DNA of 64,000 nucleotides from Methanoculleus frigidifontis (GCF_030464345.1 NZ_VCYH01000001.1:434001-498000), one strand, 5' to 3'. Numbered from the stretch's first letter, positions 16,639 through 26,412 are shown. Translations and numbers: made by a program. Notes: a model not told the origin generated them from the sequence alone.

Positions 16639-17363
16639 AGCATCTTCACCGTATATGCGTTCTTTGCCCCGCTCTTCCATAAAGCCTCGCCTGTCCGGCG
16701 GCAGGTCTACAATCCCTGAAACATTGTTTTCCATCTTCATGTATGAGGAGGGTGTCCGCGGCTTATGTCTTCACAAAGGCGTGCCGCACCCTGCTGCCCC
16801 GTCAACGAATGTCGAAGAGAGGTGTGCGTGATTCATCCGGGCGTCTCGCAGCTGCACGGTGGCAGTCTGCCTCTGCCATTCTGCTGTTTTTGAGCGCTTT
16901 TACATGCTTTCACATCATTTCTGACCGTCTTGGGATTGTCGATTCTCCGGGATGAGCACTGCCTCGAGAGCACGCCCCACGCCTGCTGTCATGCTGGCAT
17001 CAGGTAATTTTGCGTGATACTGTATATGAATCACTTTTATAAAATTAAGGCGGATAAAAAACACGCCAATCGGCAACGGCCCTCTCTCACACCCCTGATC
17101 ACCCTGATCGTGAGGGAAACCTTTATTATATATGAGTCGATCTCTGTTGCGTCCATAAGTATGTCCATAACTATAACGTGGACGGCCGGGGTGTCAGCGT
17201 TCCTTCAGGCCAGGAGCGGATAGGGGCATACTGCACCCGGAGGCAGCGTCGAGACCGGCATTCCTGCAGGATCTCTCCATCATGGCGAAAAGCAGCCTCT
17301 TCAGGGTACCATGTGGTACAAAACTCTCCCGTGAGAGGAGTCACGGGATCATATGGGGGGAAC
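16639..17363. other. Long intergenic region and structured leader before the glycan island
   Basis: No protein gene is supported over 725 bases. Bases 17010-17070 are AT-rich. A strong TATA-like run (CTTTATTATATATGAG, about 17126-17141) points toward the DUF354 gene and predicts a leader of about 200 bases. The leader holds the direct repeat GTCCATAA at about 17151 and 17163, a perfect 14-base palindrome GTACCATGTGGTAC (17306-17319), and a perfect 8-bp stem TCCCGTGA / TCACGGGA with loop GAGGAG (17327-17348) just before the ribosome-binding site. A regulatory RNA leader is possible. Confidence 0.45.
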
Positions 17364-18548
17364 ATGAAAAATCAAAGTTTGCTGCCGAAAAAGACGTCTA
17401 TCGACAGCAATTATCCATCAGGACCCGGCTGTCTGGAGTATGGACAGCCCGTTGGCGGTTTCCCCGCCAGATCACTTCCGCAACCGTATTCTGAAGAATT
17501 CGTCATTCACCCGGCACCCGGTAAACGGCGGATATGGATCGACCTTATCAATCCCTCCGATGTGCTGTTTTTCAATGCGTTGATGCATGACCTCACCGAC
17601 TTCCAGATAGCCGTGACCTACCGGGAACGTGCAGAGACCGTTCATCTGGGGCATTCATTCGGGATTGAAGGGACGATAATCGGAAGAGATGGGGTACGGC
17701 CGGTGAGTAAGATCCTTCTCATGGCGGTTCGGACCGCGCAATTACTCACATCCGCGAACCGTTTCGACGTGTCGATGTCCTTTGAGAACGGAATGAGCAC
17801 ACTCATCTCGAAAGTGCGGGGGAAGACCTCGTTTCAGTTCTGCGACAACGATCTCAAGTTCATCCAGAAGACATCCCTGTACCAGGATCTCGAGACGAAG
17901 ATCAAACTGTCTGCGGACTATCTGGTCATCCCGCGTGCGTGCTCTGATACCTTCGGCAGGTACGTGGACGACGAGAAGATCGTAGTATATGATGGCTACA
18001 AGGAGGACATATACCTCGCAGACTACACCCCGGACGCTCGCTTTCGGGAAAAAGTGCCATACGAACGGTTTGTCGTTGTACGGCCAGAAGCCCTTGACGC
18101 CTTCTATGTGAAAGAGAAGCGAAGCATCGTTCCGGCGATTATCAAAGGCCTGGTGCGCGAAGGAATGAACATCGTTTATCTCCCGCGAAACGGGAGTGAC
18201 CGCCGGCATGTAAACGGCTCCTCGCAGGTATTCATCCCTGACGCCTCGCTCCACGGCCTTGACCTCTGCCACTATGCGGATGCCGTGCTGACCGGATCGG
18301 GGACGATGGCCCGTGAAGCGGCATGCATGGGAAAAAAATCGGTATCGTTCTTCCCGAGCGAGCACCTTCTCTCGGTCGATCGGCAGCTCGTCGACGACAG
18401 ACGCGTCCTCCACTCGCGAGACCCCGAAGAGATCGTGACGCATGTTCTGGATTCCGGGAGACCGCAGCAGCGGGTGGACCGGGATGCGTCACGGCTTGTG
18501 AAGCAGTCGATCCTGAACCAGATGGAGTCGATCCTTGCCGGAGAGTGA
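17364..18548 (+). CDS. DUF354 family GT-B-like glycosyltransferase
   Basis: A 394-residue protein. The DUF354 (PF04007) signature starts after a 50-residue extension: RRIWIDLINPSDVLFFNALMHDL, then TYRERAETVHL. The C-terminal GT-B half carries HYADAVLTGSGTMAREAACMGKKSV, equivalent to the UDP-sugar-binding end of GT-B folds. The family is found in archaeal surface-polysaccharide clusters and resembles UDP-GlcNAc 2-epimerase/GT-B proteins. It is probably a cytoplasmic glycosyltransferase or epimerase-like enzyme. The start at 17364 has GGGGGGAAC upstream. It is the first gene of a tightly packed cluster to 23.6 kb. Confidence 0.85.
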   Translation: MKNQSLLPKKTSIDSNYPSGPGCLEYGQPVGGFPARSLPQPYSEEFVIHPAPGKRRIWIDLINPSDVLFFNALMHDLTDFQIAVTYRERAETVHLGHSFGIEGTIIGRDGVRPVSKILLMAVRTAQLLTSANRFDVSMSFENGMSTLISKVRGKTSFQFCDNDLKFIQKTSLYQDLETKIKLSADYLVIPRACSDTFGRYVDDEKIVVYDGYKEDIYLADYTPDARFREKVPYERFVVVRPEALDAFYVKEKRSIVPAIIKGLVREGMNIVYLPRNGSDRRHVNGSSQVFIPDASLHGLDLCHYADAVLTGSGTMAREAACMGKKSVSFFPSEHLLSVDRQLVDDRRVLHSRDPEEIVTHVLDSGRPQQRVDRDASRLVKQSILNQMESILAGE

Positions 18549-18552
18549 AGAG

Positions 18553-18660
18553 ATGATCGCAGACAAGCCGGTCTCCGGAATCGGCATGCGGGCAGTGCCG
18601 GAACACTCGCCTCTGGGTGCGGAACATCTCGTCCCGGGGCTCGCTGGAGGAGGGCAATGA
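18553..18660 (+). CDS. Possible 35-residue small protein
   Basis: A short open frame (MIADKPVSGIGMRAVPEHSP...) exactly fills the gap between the DUF354 and GT2 genes. It begins four bases after the DUF354 stop behind GAGAGTGAAGAG, and its TGA overlaps the GT2 ATG (ATGA). No family is recognised. The tiling suggests either a real coupled microprotein or the scar of a lost gene. The Gly/Pro-rich sequence without hydrophobic or helical pattern keeps confidence low. Confidence 0.3.
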   Translation: MIADKPVSGIGMRAVPEHSPLGAEHLVPGLAGGGQ

Positions 18661-19601
18661 CCTATATCCTCATCACACCGGTAAAGAATGAAGCTGCAGT
18701 ACTGAAACAGGCTTTTGCCTGTATCCTCGGCCAGACGGTTCTGCCTGCGATCTGGGTACTCGTCGACGGCGGGAGCAGCGACGGCACGCTCGAGCAAATC
18801 CGGGAGCTGCAGGAGCGCCACGCCTGGATATACCTGAAGCAGCAGGAGGCCTTCTCGGCGCGTCAGGGGCACCTGAACTTCGCATTCGGCGTGTGGGAGG
18901 GATACGAGTATGCACGGCAGATCGCCCGTGAGCGGGGCATCGAGTACGACTACGTCGGCAAGACCGATGCAGACGTCCTGCTGCCGGGAGACTTCTTCGC
19001 ATCGCTCATCCGAAGGCTGGAGGAGGATGCCGGGATCGGTGTCGCAAGCGGGGCGTCGTATACGCTCAGGCCTGGCGCTCCCCTTCCCTCTCCCGATGCG
19101 ATCGGCGAAGCCCGGTTTGATCGCGACTACTTCCTGCCCTACGAGATGCCCGACAAACGGGTATACCGCAGAACAGCCCTCGAGCAGATCGGCGGATTCC
19201 CGGTGACGACCTTCGCTCCCGATAGTGTCGCCCTCGCAAAGCTTCTGACCAGTGGATGGCGTGTCGTGTCCTTCGGGGATGTCGGGATCTACAACCTGCG
19301 AAAGGACACATCCATCGAGAAAGACCGCTGGAAATCTTCGCTCCTCCTGGGGTATGAGAGTTACTACCTTGGCTGCCATCCGCTCTACGTGCTCATCAGC
19401 GGGATGTACCACCTGACGTCACCCTCGCAGTACAATGGCTTCGGGCTGATGATTGGCTATGCATCGGCCATCGTGCACCGGGAAGAGAAGATCGACGATC
19501 GCGGCGTGCGGCGGTACTACCGGATCACCCGGTTCGCAAAACTGAACCGTGTCGTTGCAACAGAGGTGCGACGGACGCTATCCCGTTTTCTCGGGAGCTG
19601 A
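18657..19601 (+). CDS. Family 2 glycosyltransferase
   Basis: A 314-residue GT-A fold glycosyltransferase without membrane segments. The N-terminal strand is YILITPVKNEAAVLKQAF. The nucleotide-binding VLVDGGSSDGT follows, then KTDADV (about residues 100-105) as the DxD metal site. FAPDSVALAKLLTSGWR is the acceptor-side ED-like region. It should add a sugar from a nucleotide donor to a lipid-linked glycan in the cytoplasm. A strong GGAGGAGGG precedes the ATG. It sits between the DUF354 gene and the large membrane protein, consistent with surface glycan assembly. Confidence 0.9.
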   Translation: MTYILITPVKNEAAVLKQAFACILGQTVLPAIWVLVDGGSSDGTLEQIRELQERHAWIYLKQQEAFSARQGHLNFAFGVWEGYEYARQIARERGIEYDYVGKTDADVLLPGDFFASLIRRLEEDAGIGVASGASYTLRPGAPLPSPDAIGEARFDRDYFLPYEMPDKRVYRRTALEQIGGFPVTTFAPDSVALAKLLTSGWRVVSFGDVGIYNLRKDTSIEKDRWKSSLLLGYESYYLGCHPLYVLISGMYHLTSPSQYNGFGLMIGYASAIVHREEKIDDRGVRRYYRITRFAKLNRVVATEVRRTLSRFLGS

Positions 19602-19604
19602 TGA

Positions 19605-21539
19605 ATGGGTATCGCATACACGACTGTTGCCATCGACAAAATCGTCGTTCTGCTGGTATTCCTCACCGGCTGCCTGATCTGTGCGGTATCGGTGCAGCAT
19701 CACCTGCAGCAGGAGTACATCGGCGTGACCCTCATCGGCGCGAGCCTTGTTTATCAGGCATTTCGCAGCCGGTTGCTCCGTTCCGGTTTTCCTTCAGAGA
19801 TCTGCCGCTCGAAATCTCGTATGTTCGTCGCCTGCGGCATCGTGTTTGCTCTTCTGTTTACCCTCTCCCTGCTCGTTCTGCGGCTTGAAGCCTACCACCG
19901 GCCCGCAGCCTTTTTCCTGCTGGTATCAGGCATGGCGGCACTCGTGGCGCTGCAGATTATGGGTGCCCGGACCGGGTTGGGTACGCTCCTGATACTGCTT
20001 GAAATCTTCGGTCTTTCTGCCCTCATCCGTTCGAGCCTCTATTATCTCTTCCCTGCTCTGCACGGTGTCGATCCCCTGTACCACTTCGGCCTCGTCACAG
20101 AGATCCTGCAGAACGGTTCTTTTCCCGCTGCCGGCTACGAAGCATACGCGGACTTCCCGCTTACGCATTACCTGCTTGCCGTTCTGGAGAGCGTTGCTCT
20201 CATGGGACTGAAGAACGCCTTCTTCGTGCTGGGCGTCCTGATGATCGTTAGCACACTCTTTGTCTTTCTCATCACCAGAGACCTCTTTCACGTAAAAGCA
20301 GGACTGCTGGCCGTCCTGCTGCTCAATATGTCGAGCTGGCACATCCTGTGGAGCGTCGACATCACCCCGATGTCGCTCGGGACAATCCTTTTCCTGGTGC
20401 TCCTCTTCCTGGTCTTCAGCAGAACGCTCTCCTCGGGCGGACAGTTCTCTCTGGTATCGATTCTCATCTTCTTCATTGCAGCAGTGGTTGTCTGCGTACA
20501 CGTCATCCCGACGATCGTTCTTTTCGTGGCATCCGTCTCGATCCTTGCCGGGGCACTGGCGCAGAGATTCAGCATCAGGAACCTGCGGATTGGAGCAGCG
20601 CAGATCCATCTCAACAGTAAATACGCAGCGTACTTCGGGCTCATCACCATTCTCTACTGGCAGCACGCGTACGGCACCGAAACCCGATCCTTCTATGAAA
20701 AAGTCGTCTTCTCCGTCTATGACTCCCTGCAGGGAGCAGCCATCGGCAATGTCGGAGCCGTGACACAGATTGCAAAGTTCGATCTGCTCCAGATTGTCCT
20801 CGACAACCTCGGGTATGCGCTCCTCGTCGCTCTCATGCTCCTCGGGCTCTTCAGCGTCCTTGCGCATGAGAACTCCCGTGGAACCGGCGTCACGCTGCTC
20901 GTCCTCACCGGCGCCCTCTTTGCGTTCATCTATATCCCCGCTCTCGTCGGATCGAATGCAAGCCTTCCGCACCGCTGGTTTTTATACGCATACGTTCCGG
21001 CATCCATTCTCGCCGCTATCGGCTGCTGGTCGATGCTCGCTATTCTGAAACGGCCGGGGGCGAAGATCGCCGCTATCACCGCCATCGCCCTCTGTTTTAC
21101 GTTCTTCATGACGACGAACTCTCTCGTCAACAGCGACAGTCCCCTCTATCCGAATGTCCGCGAAGATTCCATCACATGGGCACGGGAATACTATTACGAC
21201 TCGGAGGTCTATGCCGGCCGGTTCCTGGCAAAACGCAGTTGTAACGACAACATCGTGACCGACGGGCGGTTCACCAACGTCTTCACGGAATACTACGGCT
21301 ATGAGTGGGTGTATCCCATGTACCCGTCGGATCCGGGCTCCTATGCGAAGGGAGTCGTTCTCCTGCGGGAGAACGTCAGAAACGGCCGCATCGTCGACCG
21401 GCCTACCGGATACGTCTACACCTACGAGAAGGCTCCGAAGGCATTCCTCGACGGGTTCGAGGGAGCCCGGTACACCCGGGCCTACTCGTCGTCGAACGTC
21501 ACGACCTACGTCCCCTGCCCGAGCTATGAGGTGCATTGA
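19605..21539 (+). CDS. Polytopic membrane protein, possible GT-C or glycan polymerase
   Basis: A 644-residue protein with about 12-13 hydrophobic helices over residues 10-500 and a C-terminal soluble domain (about 500-644) that should face outside. Layout and position fit GT-C type glycosyltransferases or O-antigen-polymerase-like proteins. After the fourth helix a loop has HGVDPLYHFGLVTEIL, the kind of Asp/His-rich first extracellular loop seen in such enzymes. I see no definitive OST (WWDYG) motif. The gene starts three bases after the GT2 stop and ends overlapping the deacetylase start. The role in elongating or transferring the glycan is inferred from context. Confidence 0.7.
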   Translation: MGIAYTTVAIDKIVVLLVFLTGCLICAVSVQHHLQQEYIGVTLIGASLVYQAFRSRLLRSGFPSEICRSKSRMFVACGIVFALLFTLSLLVLRLEAYHRPAAFFLLVSGMAALVALQIMGARTGLGTLLILLEIFGLSALIRSSLYYLFPALHGVDPLYHFGLVTEILQNGSFPAAGYEAYADFPLTHYLLAVLESVALMGLKNAFFVLGVLMIVSTLFVFLITRDLFHVKAGLLAVLLLNMSSWHILWSVDITPMSLGTILFLVLLFLVFSRTLSSGGQFSLVSILIFFIAAVVVCVHVIPTIVLFVASVSILAGALAQRFSIRNLRIGAAQIHLNSKYAAYFGLITILYWQHAYGTETRSFYEKVVFSVYDSLQGAAIGNVGAVTQIAKFDLLQIVLDNLGYALLVALMLLGLFSVLAHENSRGTGVTLLVLTGALFAFIYIPALVGSNASLPHRWFLYAYVPASILAAIGCWSMLAILKRPGAKIAAITAIALCFTFFMTTNSLVNSDSPLYPNVREDSITWAREYYYDSEVYAGRFLAKRSCNDNIVTDGRFTNVFTEYYGYEWVYPMYPSDPGSYAKGVVLLRENVRNGRIVDRPTGYVYTYEKAPKAFLDGFEGARYTRAYSSSNVTTYVPCPSYEVH

Positions 21540-22582
21540 TGCAGCAGCGCACTGCAGTGCTGGAGCTGCTCCGGCAGGATACCGACATCTGGGACATCTT
21601 CACCCGGAAAGAGGAGTATGATTCCGGCTTCCGTGACGGCTTCGGCCGCTTTCCGCACTACCTGAGTTCGTCCGGGAGCCCGTTTGAACCCAGCGTCTCG
21701 GAGTACCTGCACGACCGCGGCTACAGGATCGAATATCCGGACGGCCATCCCTTTGCCGTCTGCCTGACGCACGACATCGATACCGTCTATCAGCCCTCCA
21801 TCGCCAAGGCGTATACTGCCCTGCGGTCCCTGAAGTCAGGAGACCTCCCGGGAGGCCTTGCCGGCATTCTGCAGCTACGGTCAAGAAAACTCCCTCTCTG
21901 CAATTTTCGGGATATTATGGCGCTCGAGGAGCAGTATGGCGCAACCTCCAGCTTCTACTTTCTGGCTCTTGCTCCCGGCGACGAGGACTACGCGTACGAC
22001 GTCAGGGAGCTTGAGGCGGAGGTCGGGGCGATCGCCGATGCCGGCTGGGAGGTCGGGCTCCACGGCGGCCACCGGGCATACTGCGACCTGCAGCAGCTGC
22101 AGGCCGAGAAGAAACGGCTGGAGGCGGTTCTCAACCGATCGGTTGTCGGCTACCGGAACCACTTTCTCAGGTTTCAGGTCCCAAAGACCTGGCGGTGCCT
22201 CGCCGAAGCGGGGTTTGCATATGATACCACCTTCGGCTACGCCGACTGCGTCGGGTTCCGGAACGGGATGTGCCACCCGTTCCGGCCCTACGACCGCACC
22301 GCCGGCAGGGAGATCGAGATTGTGGAGATCCCCCTGGCAGTTATGGATGTCACGCTGGACATCTATATGCGGCTTGATGCCCGGAGGGCGTGGGAGATTA
22401 CCCGCCGCATCATCGATGCGGCCGAGCGCTGCCGGGGTGTCGCCACCATCCTCTGGCATAATACGTCCCTGGGAGACGGGCAGCGGAGGTTCTATGAGAA
22501 GATCCTGAAGTACTCTGCGGAGAAGGGGGCATGGATGACGGGCGGTGCGGAGATAGCCCGGGTATGGAGGAACCATGACTAA
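21539..22582 (+). CDS. Polysaccharide deacetylase family protein (NodB-like)
   Basis: A 347-residue protein with the NodB/CE4 layout. FAVCLTHDIDTVY gives the catalytic Asp and metal Asp (residues about 79-82). WEVGLHGGHRAY supplies the metal His pair (about 179-186), and a C-terminal ILWHNT provides a late His. There is no signal peptide, as in several archaeal and XrtA-type EPS cluster deacetylases that act inside the cell or on lipid-linked intermediates. The start is the ATG overlapping the preceding TGA (TGATG). The stop overlaps the FemAB-like gene by eight bases, so the three genes are translationally linked. Expected chemistry is N-deacetylation of a GlcNAc-type residue. Confidence 0.82.
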   Translation: MQQRTAVLELLRQDTDIWDIFTRKEEYDSGFRDGFGRFPHYLSSSGSPFEPSVSEYLHDRGYRIEYPDGHPFAVCLTHDIDTVYQPSIAKAYTALRSLKSGDLPGGLAGILQLRSRKLPLCNFRDIMALEEQYGATSSFYFLALAPGDEDYAYDVRELEAEVGAIADAGWEVGLHGGHRAYCDLQQLQAEKKRLEAVLNRSVVGYRNHFLRFQVPKTWRCLAEAGFAYDTTFGYADCVGFRNGMCHPFRPYDRTAGREIEIVEIPLAVMDVTLDIYMRLDARRAWEITRRIIDAAERCRGVATILWHNTSLGDGQRRFYEKILKYSAEKGAWMTGGAEIARVWRNHD

Positions 22583-23564
22583 AATTGACGTCCGGGAGGT
22601 GCAGAGCGATGAGTATCGTGCATGGGACCGCCTGGCCGTGGATTCTCAGCAGGGCACGGTCTTTCATATGAGTGACTGGATACGCACGTGCGCCTCTCTA
22701 TCGCGTACGAGCGCACTGCCGGTCGGCTATTATGAGGACGATATCCTGACGGGGGGATGCCTGCTCTATGTTCGAGCAAAATTCGGTCTTCTTCACTTCG
22801 CCGACTCCACCGCACGATTGACCCCGTATGGGGGGTATCTCCTCCCAGAACCCGTCAGCACCCGGGTGCGAGAACGAGAGGGGCTGAACCGATCGATTAT
22901 TCTGGGTATCGCGGACGAGATCTCCAGGATGGGTTTTATCGATGTGAATATCGTCAACACACCGGCATTTCAGGATATCCTGCCGCTCACGCGGAACGAC
23001 TGGGCAAGCCGCGTATACTATACGTACATGCTCCCCCTGGTTGCAGATGTCGACTCCCGGCTCTCGAAGAAAGTGCGATGGGCCGTCCGCAAGGGAGAGA
23101 AGAACGGTATTCGTATCGGGAAATGCTATGATCCGGAGGTCTACTGGGATCTCAGCATCCATACCTATGCGAAGCAGAACCGCAAACCCCCGTATACAAA
23201 GGCGTTCCTGACAGGCATGCTTGAGATGATCGCGGAGAATACCTTCGGCGAGATGTGGATCGCGAGGATGCCGGATGGAGAAGCGATCGCTGCCGAAGTG
23301 ATCACCTGGAGCGGCCGCACGGCAGATCGATGGTCCGCCGTATCAAATTCTGCCAGGGGGGATACGGGTGCAACATCACTCCTCCTCTATGGGATATTTC
23401 AGGACCTGTGGGAACGAGGATTCGTGAGCATTAATTTAATGGCCGCCAACACGCCGAACCTCAGTACATTTGTTTCGAGCTTCAATCCGGAACTGGTCCC
23501 GTACTACGGCATCGAAAAATCGCGGTTCGGATTTGGTCTGGTAAAACCATCCCTGATGCCATAG
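22575..23564 (+). CDS. FemAB-like GNAT acyltransferase, copy 1
   Basis: A 329-residue protein of the FemAB/Acetyltransf_6 type (two GNAT folds). Hallmarks are GTVFHMSDWIRTC near the N-terminus, SRLSKKVRWAVRKGEKNGI before the second domain, and the C-terminal GATSLLLYGIFQDLWERGFVSINLM with NTPNLSTFVSSFNPEL. FemAB proteins use aminoacyl-tRNA or acyl donors; in EPS clusters they are thought to modify the sugar chain. A distant paralog lies at 29720-30730. The gene overlaps the upstream deacetylase, and a free amine produced by deacetylation would be a logical acceptor. That last link is inference. Confidence 0.8.
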   Translation: MTKIDVREVQSDEYRAWDRLAVDSQQGTVFHMSDWIRTCASLSRTSALPVGYYEDDILTGGCLLYVRAKFGLLHFADSTARLTPYGGYLLPEPVSTRVREREGLNRSIILGIADEISRMGFIDVNIVNTPAFQDILPLTRNDWASRVYYTYMLPLVADVDSRLSKKVRWAVRKGEKNGIRIGKCYDPEVYWDLSIHTYAKQNRKPPYTKAFLTGMLEMIAENTFGEMWIARMPDGEAIAAEVITWSGRTADRWSAVSNSARGDTGATSLLLYGIFQDLWERGFVSINLMAANTPNLSTFVSSFNPELVPYYGIEKSRFGFGLVKPSLMP

Positions 23565-23656
23565 ATGCAGGCGTCCGGCGAGCTCTTTTCGGTACACGGC
23601 ACGGATATGAAGTAGATAACCCTGGAAGCGAGCAGCAACAGCCGCCGGACGGCGAT

Positions 23657-24832
23657 TTAGCCCGCAGCACCCAGAGTGACTGTCTCTAGAAAACCCTTGA
23701 GTTTCTTCATCTTAACCGACCAGTCAAGGTGCTCTCGGGCATATGTGCGCATCTTCTGTGGGTGATCGGCATCGGCGCAGACCTCGCCGGCGAATGCCAG
23801 AATGCTCCTGATGTCGATGGGGCTTTCGTCGGGAGGAACCCTGAGGATATACGGGAAGTCTGCAGAGAAGTCAGGATCGGCGCATGCCATGATGTACGGG
23901 ATTCCCCGGGCGCAGTACTCCCGCGCCTTCAGTTCGGCCGTCTGCGTCAGCCCTTTCCGGTGCATCCCGAGGCTCCCGACGGCCACATGGCACCGGTCAA
24001 AGAGGGCGCTTAAATCCTCGCCGGCCAGAAACCCGTGGAAGACCACCCGCTCGCTGATGCCGAGGTCGCCGGCCAGGCTCCGCAGGCGGGGGATCTCGGG
24101 GCCGCCCCCGGCGATGTGGAGTGCGATCCCGGGCATCCCGCTGCAGGCGGCAATGCCCCTGATGAGACGGTCGAGACCGTGCCAGCGGCTTACGTTTGCG
24201 ACGCAGAGGATTCGGAGCTCCCCATCGCGCATCGCAGGGGCGTCCCGCTGCGGGACCGAGTCGACGGCAAACCCGTTTTCTATCGTGACATGGGGTATGG
24301 AAGAAGAGCCCGCCCGTTTCACCTGATATGCCGTGATCTCATCGGTAACCCCTACAATGCCGTCGATTTTCCGCCGCAGTATCCTGCCGAAGAGGATGTC
24401 GTGCAGGGCGATGAGATACTCGCCACTTGACCACCGCTCCCGGCTTTCGATGCACTGGAACTCGACAACCAGCCTGCAGCTTCGGGGTCTTTGCAGCGAG
24501 CGTATCGTTGAGATCGAGAGCGGGGGAACCCTGCAGTAGATGACGTCTGTCGGACCGAGCAACGCAAAAAGGTCGCGGAGAGCCTGGTTTATGCAGATGT
24601 CGCGCCGGAGCAGAGCGCCGAGGGTCATGCCCGGATCGCAGGCGGTCTTTGGACGGCTGTAGAAGATCTGATCGGGGGTTACTTCTCCCGGTTCCAGGCC
24701 GGCCCGGTCTCTGAAACTGAATATCTTTGCATCGACGCCCAGGCTCTGCAGGGAGCGTATCTGGGCGATCATCTTCTTCGAGACGCCTGGTTGAGCCTCC
24801 TCGAGCGGTCTTGTGAAATAGACGACCCGCAT
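23657..24832 (-). CDS. Family 4 glycosyltransferase
   Basis: A 391-residue GT-B glycosyltransferase. MRVVYFTRPLEEAQPGVSKKM forms the N-terminal Rossmann start. The C-terminal half carries LRILCVANVSRWHGLDRLIRGIA, ALHIAGGGPE, VVFHGFLAGEDLSALFDRCHVAVGSLGMHRKG and the Glu-type ELKAREYCARGIPYI motif. It should use a nucleotide sugar in the cytoplasm. The start at 24832 is chosen because a TATA box (GTATAAAGAG on the minus strand, about 30 bases upstream) predicts a leaderless transcript; the frame is open further but lies in this promoter. It follows the flippase gene on the same strand. Confidence 0.87.
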   Translation of the reverse strand: MRVVYFTRPLEEAQPGVSKKMIAQIRSLQSLGVDAKIFSFRDRAGLEPGEVTPDQIFYSRPKTACDPGMTLGALLRRDICINQALRDLFALLGPTDVIYCRVPPLSISTIRSLQRPRSCRLVVEFQCIESRERWSSGEYLIALHDILFGRILRRKIDGIVGVTDEITAYQVKRAGSSSIPHVTIENGFAVDSVPQRDAPAMRDGELRILCVANVSRWHGLDRLIRGIAACSGMPGIALHIAGGGPEIPRLRSLAGDLGISERVVFHGFLAGEDLSALFDRCHVAVGSLGMHRKGLTQTAELKAREYCARGIPYIMACADPDFSADFPYILRVPPDESPIDIRSILAFAGEVCADADHPQKMRTYAREHLDWSVKMKKLKGFLETVTLGAAG

Positions 24833-24935
24833 ACAGGAATCTTCAGAGGCACTACTCTTTATACTGGTTGTGGATCCGGCAGCGCCGATCCCCGCTGCGG
24901 AGCGCTGCCATGCCGTTTCTTTCAGTGGGAGCATG

Positions 24936-26309
24936 CTATTCGGCTCCCGGAGTGGGATGGTCGATGATTCGGGCGCTCTCCTCCTTCTCGATCAGGCCTT
25001 TTTCGAGTATGACCATGATTGCGAACCAGACGAGGCCGTATACCGCAACTGCGGCCACCGCCCCGACAAGATTGAATGCCTGCGTGAACAGCACCAGGAG
25101 GGGAAAGTAGACGGCCAGACTCAGGAGGTGAACCTGGAGCGTCATTCTCGGCATCCCGATCGACGCCATTGCAGGCGCAAGAGGAAAACCGAAGATGGCG
25201 ATGATCATTGTCGCCATATAGAGCACCGCGATCGGATACGCCTGAATATATGCCGTTCCGAAGAGGAAGCTGATGACGGGTGCGCCGAAGAGGGCGAACC
25301 CGAGCCATATCCCCGCTGCCAGGCTCCCGGCAACGATCCCCGACCGGATGATGAGGCGTTTGAACTGGACGATCTCTTGTTTTGCCCAGAGATGTGAGAG
25401 ATCCGGATAGATCGCCTGGTAGAGCGGGTCAGAAAGCATTGCGGGTATCCAGCCCAGCTGCTTGGCAATCTTGTAGATCCCCGCTCCCTCTGCGCCGACG
25501 ACGCCGCCGATGAGGATCGTGTCCACCTCCCGCGACCCGAGCAGCACCGAACTGTTCAGGTTCGTCGCCACGAGAAACCCCACGAGGCCGGGCGAGCGGG
25601 CGATGGACTCGTTCAGCGGCGTATTGAGGTATTCCAGATAGCCTCGCCGGGAGAGTTCGCGCCACCCGAGGATCAGGAGCAGCAGGTATCCCGCGACCGT
25701 TGCGACCATCCATACGATAAGGACCAGCCACAGGCCCGCCCCGAGGGCGAGGACGACGAGGATCCCGATGAACCTGATGACCGCCGATACGATGTTCTGA
25801 ACGGCAAAGAGCCGGAACCGCTTGAACAGCCGGAATATGCCGGTCGGGACGCCGGAGAGATTGAAGAGCATGACCAGGCTGTAGAGAGCCGCCATACGCA
25901 CCGTCTCCGGGTTCCAGGCAAACCACTGGCCGAGCAGTACAACAGCAGCAATGGCGATGAGGGTTCCGATGCATGCCGTGGCGAAATCCAGCAGGGTGCA
26001 GAATTTGACGAGACCCATGAACCGGTTGGGTTTCCCGTCTTCCAGTGCCTCTGTGCCGTACTTGATGAGCGCCGTCCATGACTGGAAGTTTACCAGGGCA
26101 TCGATGATGAAGGCAAACGTGGTGATGAGGACGAAGATGCCGAACTGTTCCGGGCCGAGCAGCCGTGCGGTGATGGCATATGTGATGAGACCGAGCACCC
26201 AGGCGACCATGTTGCCGGTGAGAAGCGTTCCGGCGTTCTGAAAGAGATGCCGCAGCAGGTCTTCCTCAAACCACCGGAGTACTCTGCAAAATCCGAGTTT
26301 CCCGATCAT
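24936..26309 (-). CDS. Wzx/MATE-type polysaccharide flippase
   Basis: A 457-residue membrane protein with about 12-14 hydrophobic helices, of the polysaccharide biosynthesis/MVF-type flippase family. Family features include TGNMVAWVLGLITYAITARLLGPEQFGIF near the N-terminus and a mid-protein VDTILIGGVVGAEGAGIYKIAKQLG. Its job would be to move the lipid-linked glycan across the cytoplasmic membrane. The start at 26309 follows GGTGAGG with six bases spacing; an ATG four codons earlier is possible. It lies between a hypothetical membrane protein and GT4, both on the minus strand. Confidence 0.88.
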   Translation of the reverse strand: MIGKLGFCRVLRWFEEDLLRHLFQNAGTLLTGNMVAWVLGLITYAITARLLGPEQFGIFVLITTFAFIIDALVNFQSWTALIKYGTEALEDGKPNRFMGLVKFCTLLDFATACIGTLIAIAAVVLLGQWFAWNPETVRMAALYSLVMLFNLSGVPTGIFRLFKRFRLFAVQNIVSAVIRFIGILVVLALGAGLWLVLIVWMVATVAGYLLLLILGWRELSRRGYLEYLNTPLNESIARSPGLVGFLVATNLNSSVLLGSREVDTILIGGVVGAEGAGIYKIAKQLGWIPAMLSDPLYQAIYPDLSHLWAKQEIVQFKRLIIRSGIVAGSLAAGIWLGFALFGAPVISFLFGTAYIQAYPIAVLYMATMIIAIFGFPLAPAMASIGMPRMTLQVHLLSLAVYFPLLVLFTQAFNLVGAVAAVAVYGLVWFAIMVILEKGLIEKEESARIIDHPTPGAE

Positions 26310-26412
26310 ATGTGCCCTCACCGGCTGTGACGCTCATCGGCGTGCAGACACATGCAGGCTGTCCCGGTGAAACGTTCGCGCCGCATCGATACCTCCCCGT
26401 CTCAGCTCTTCG

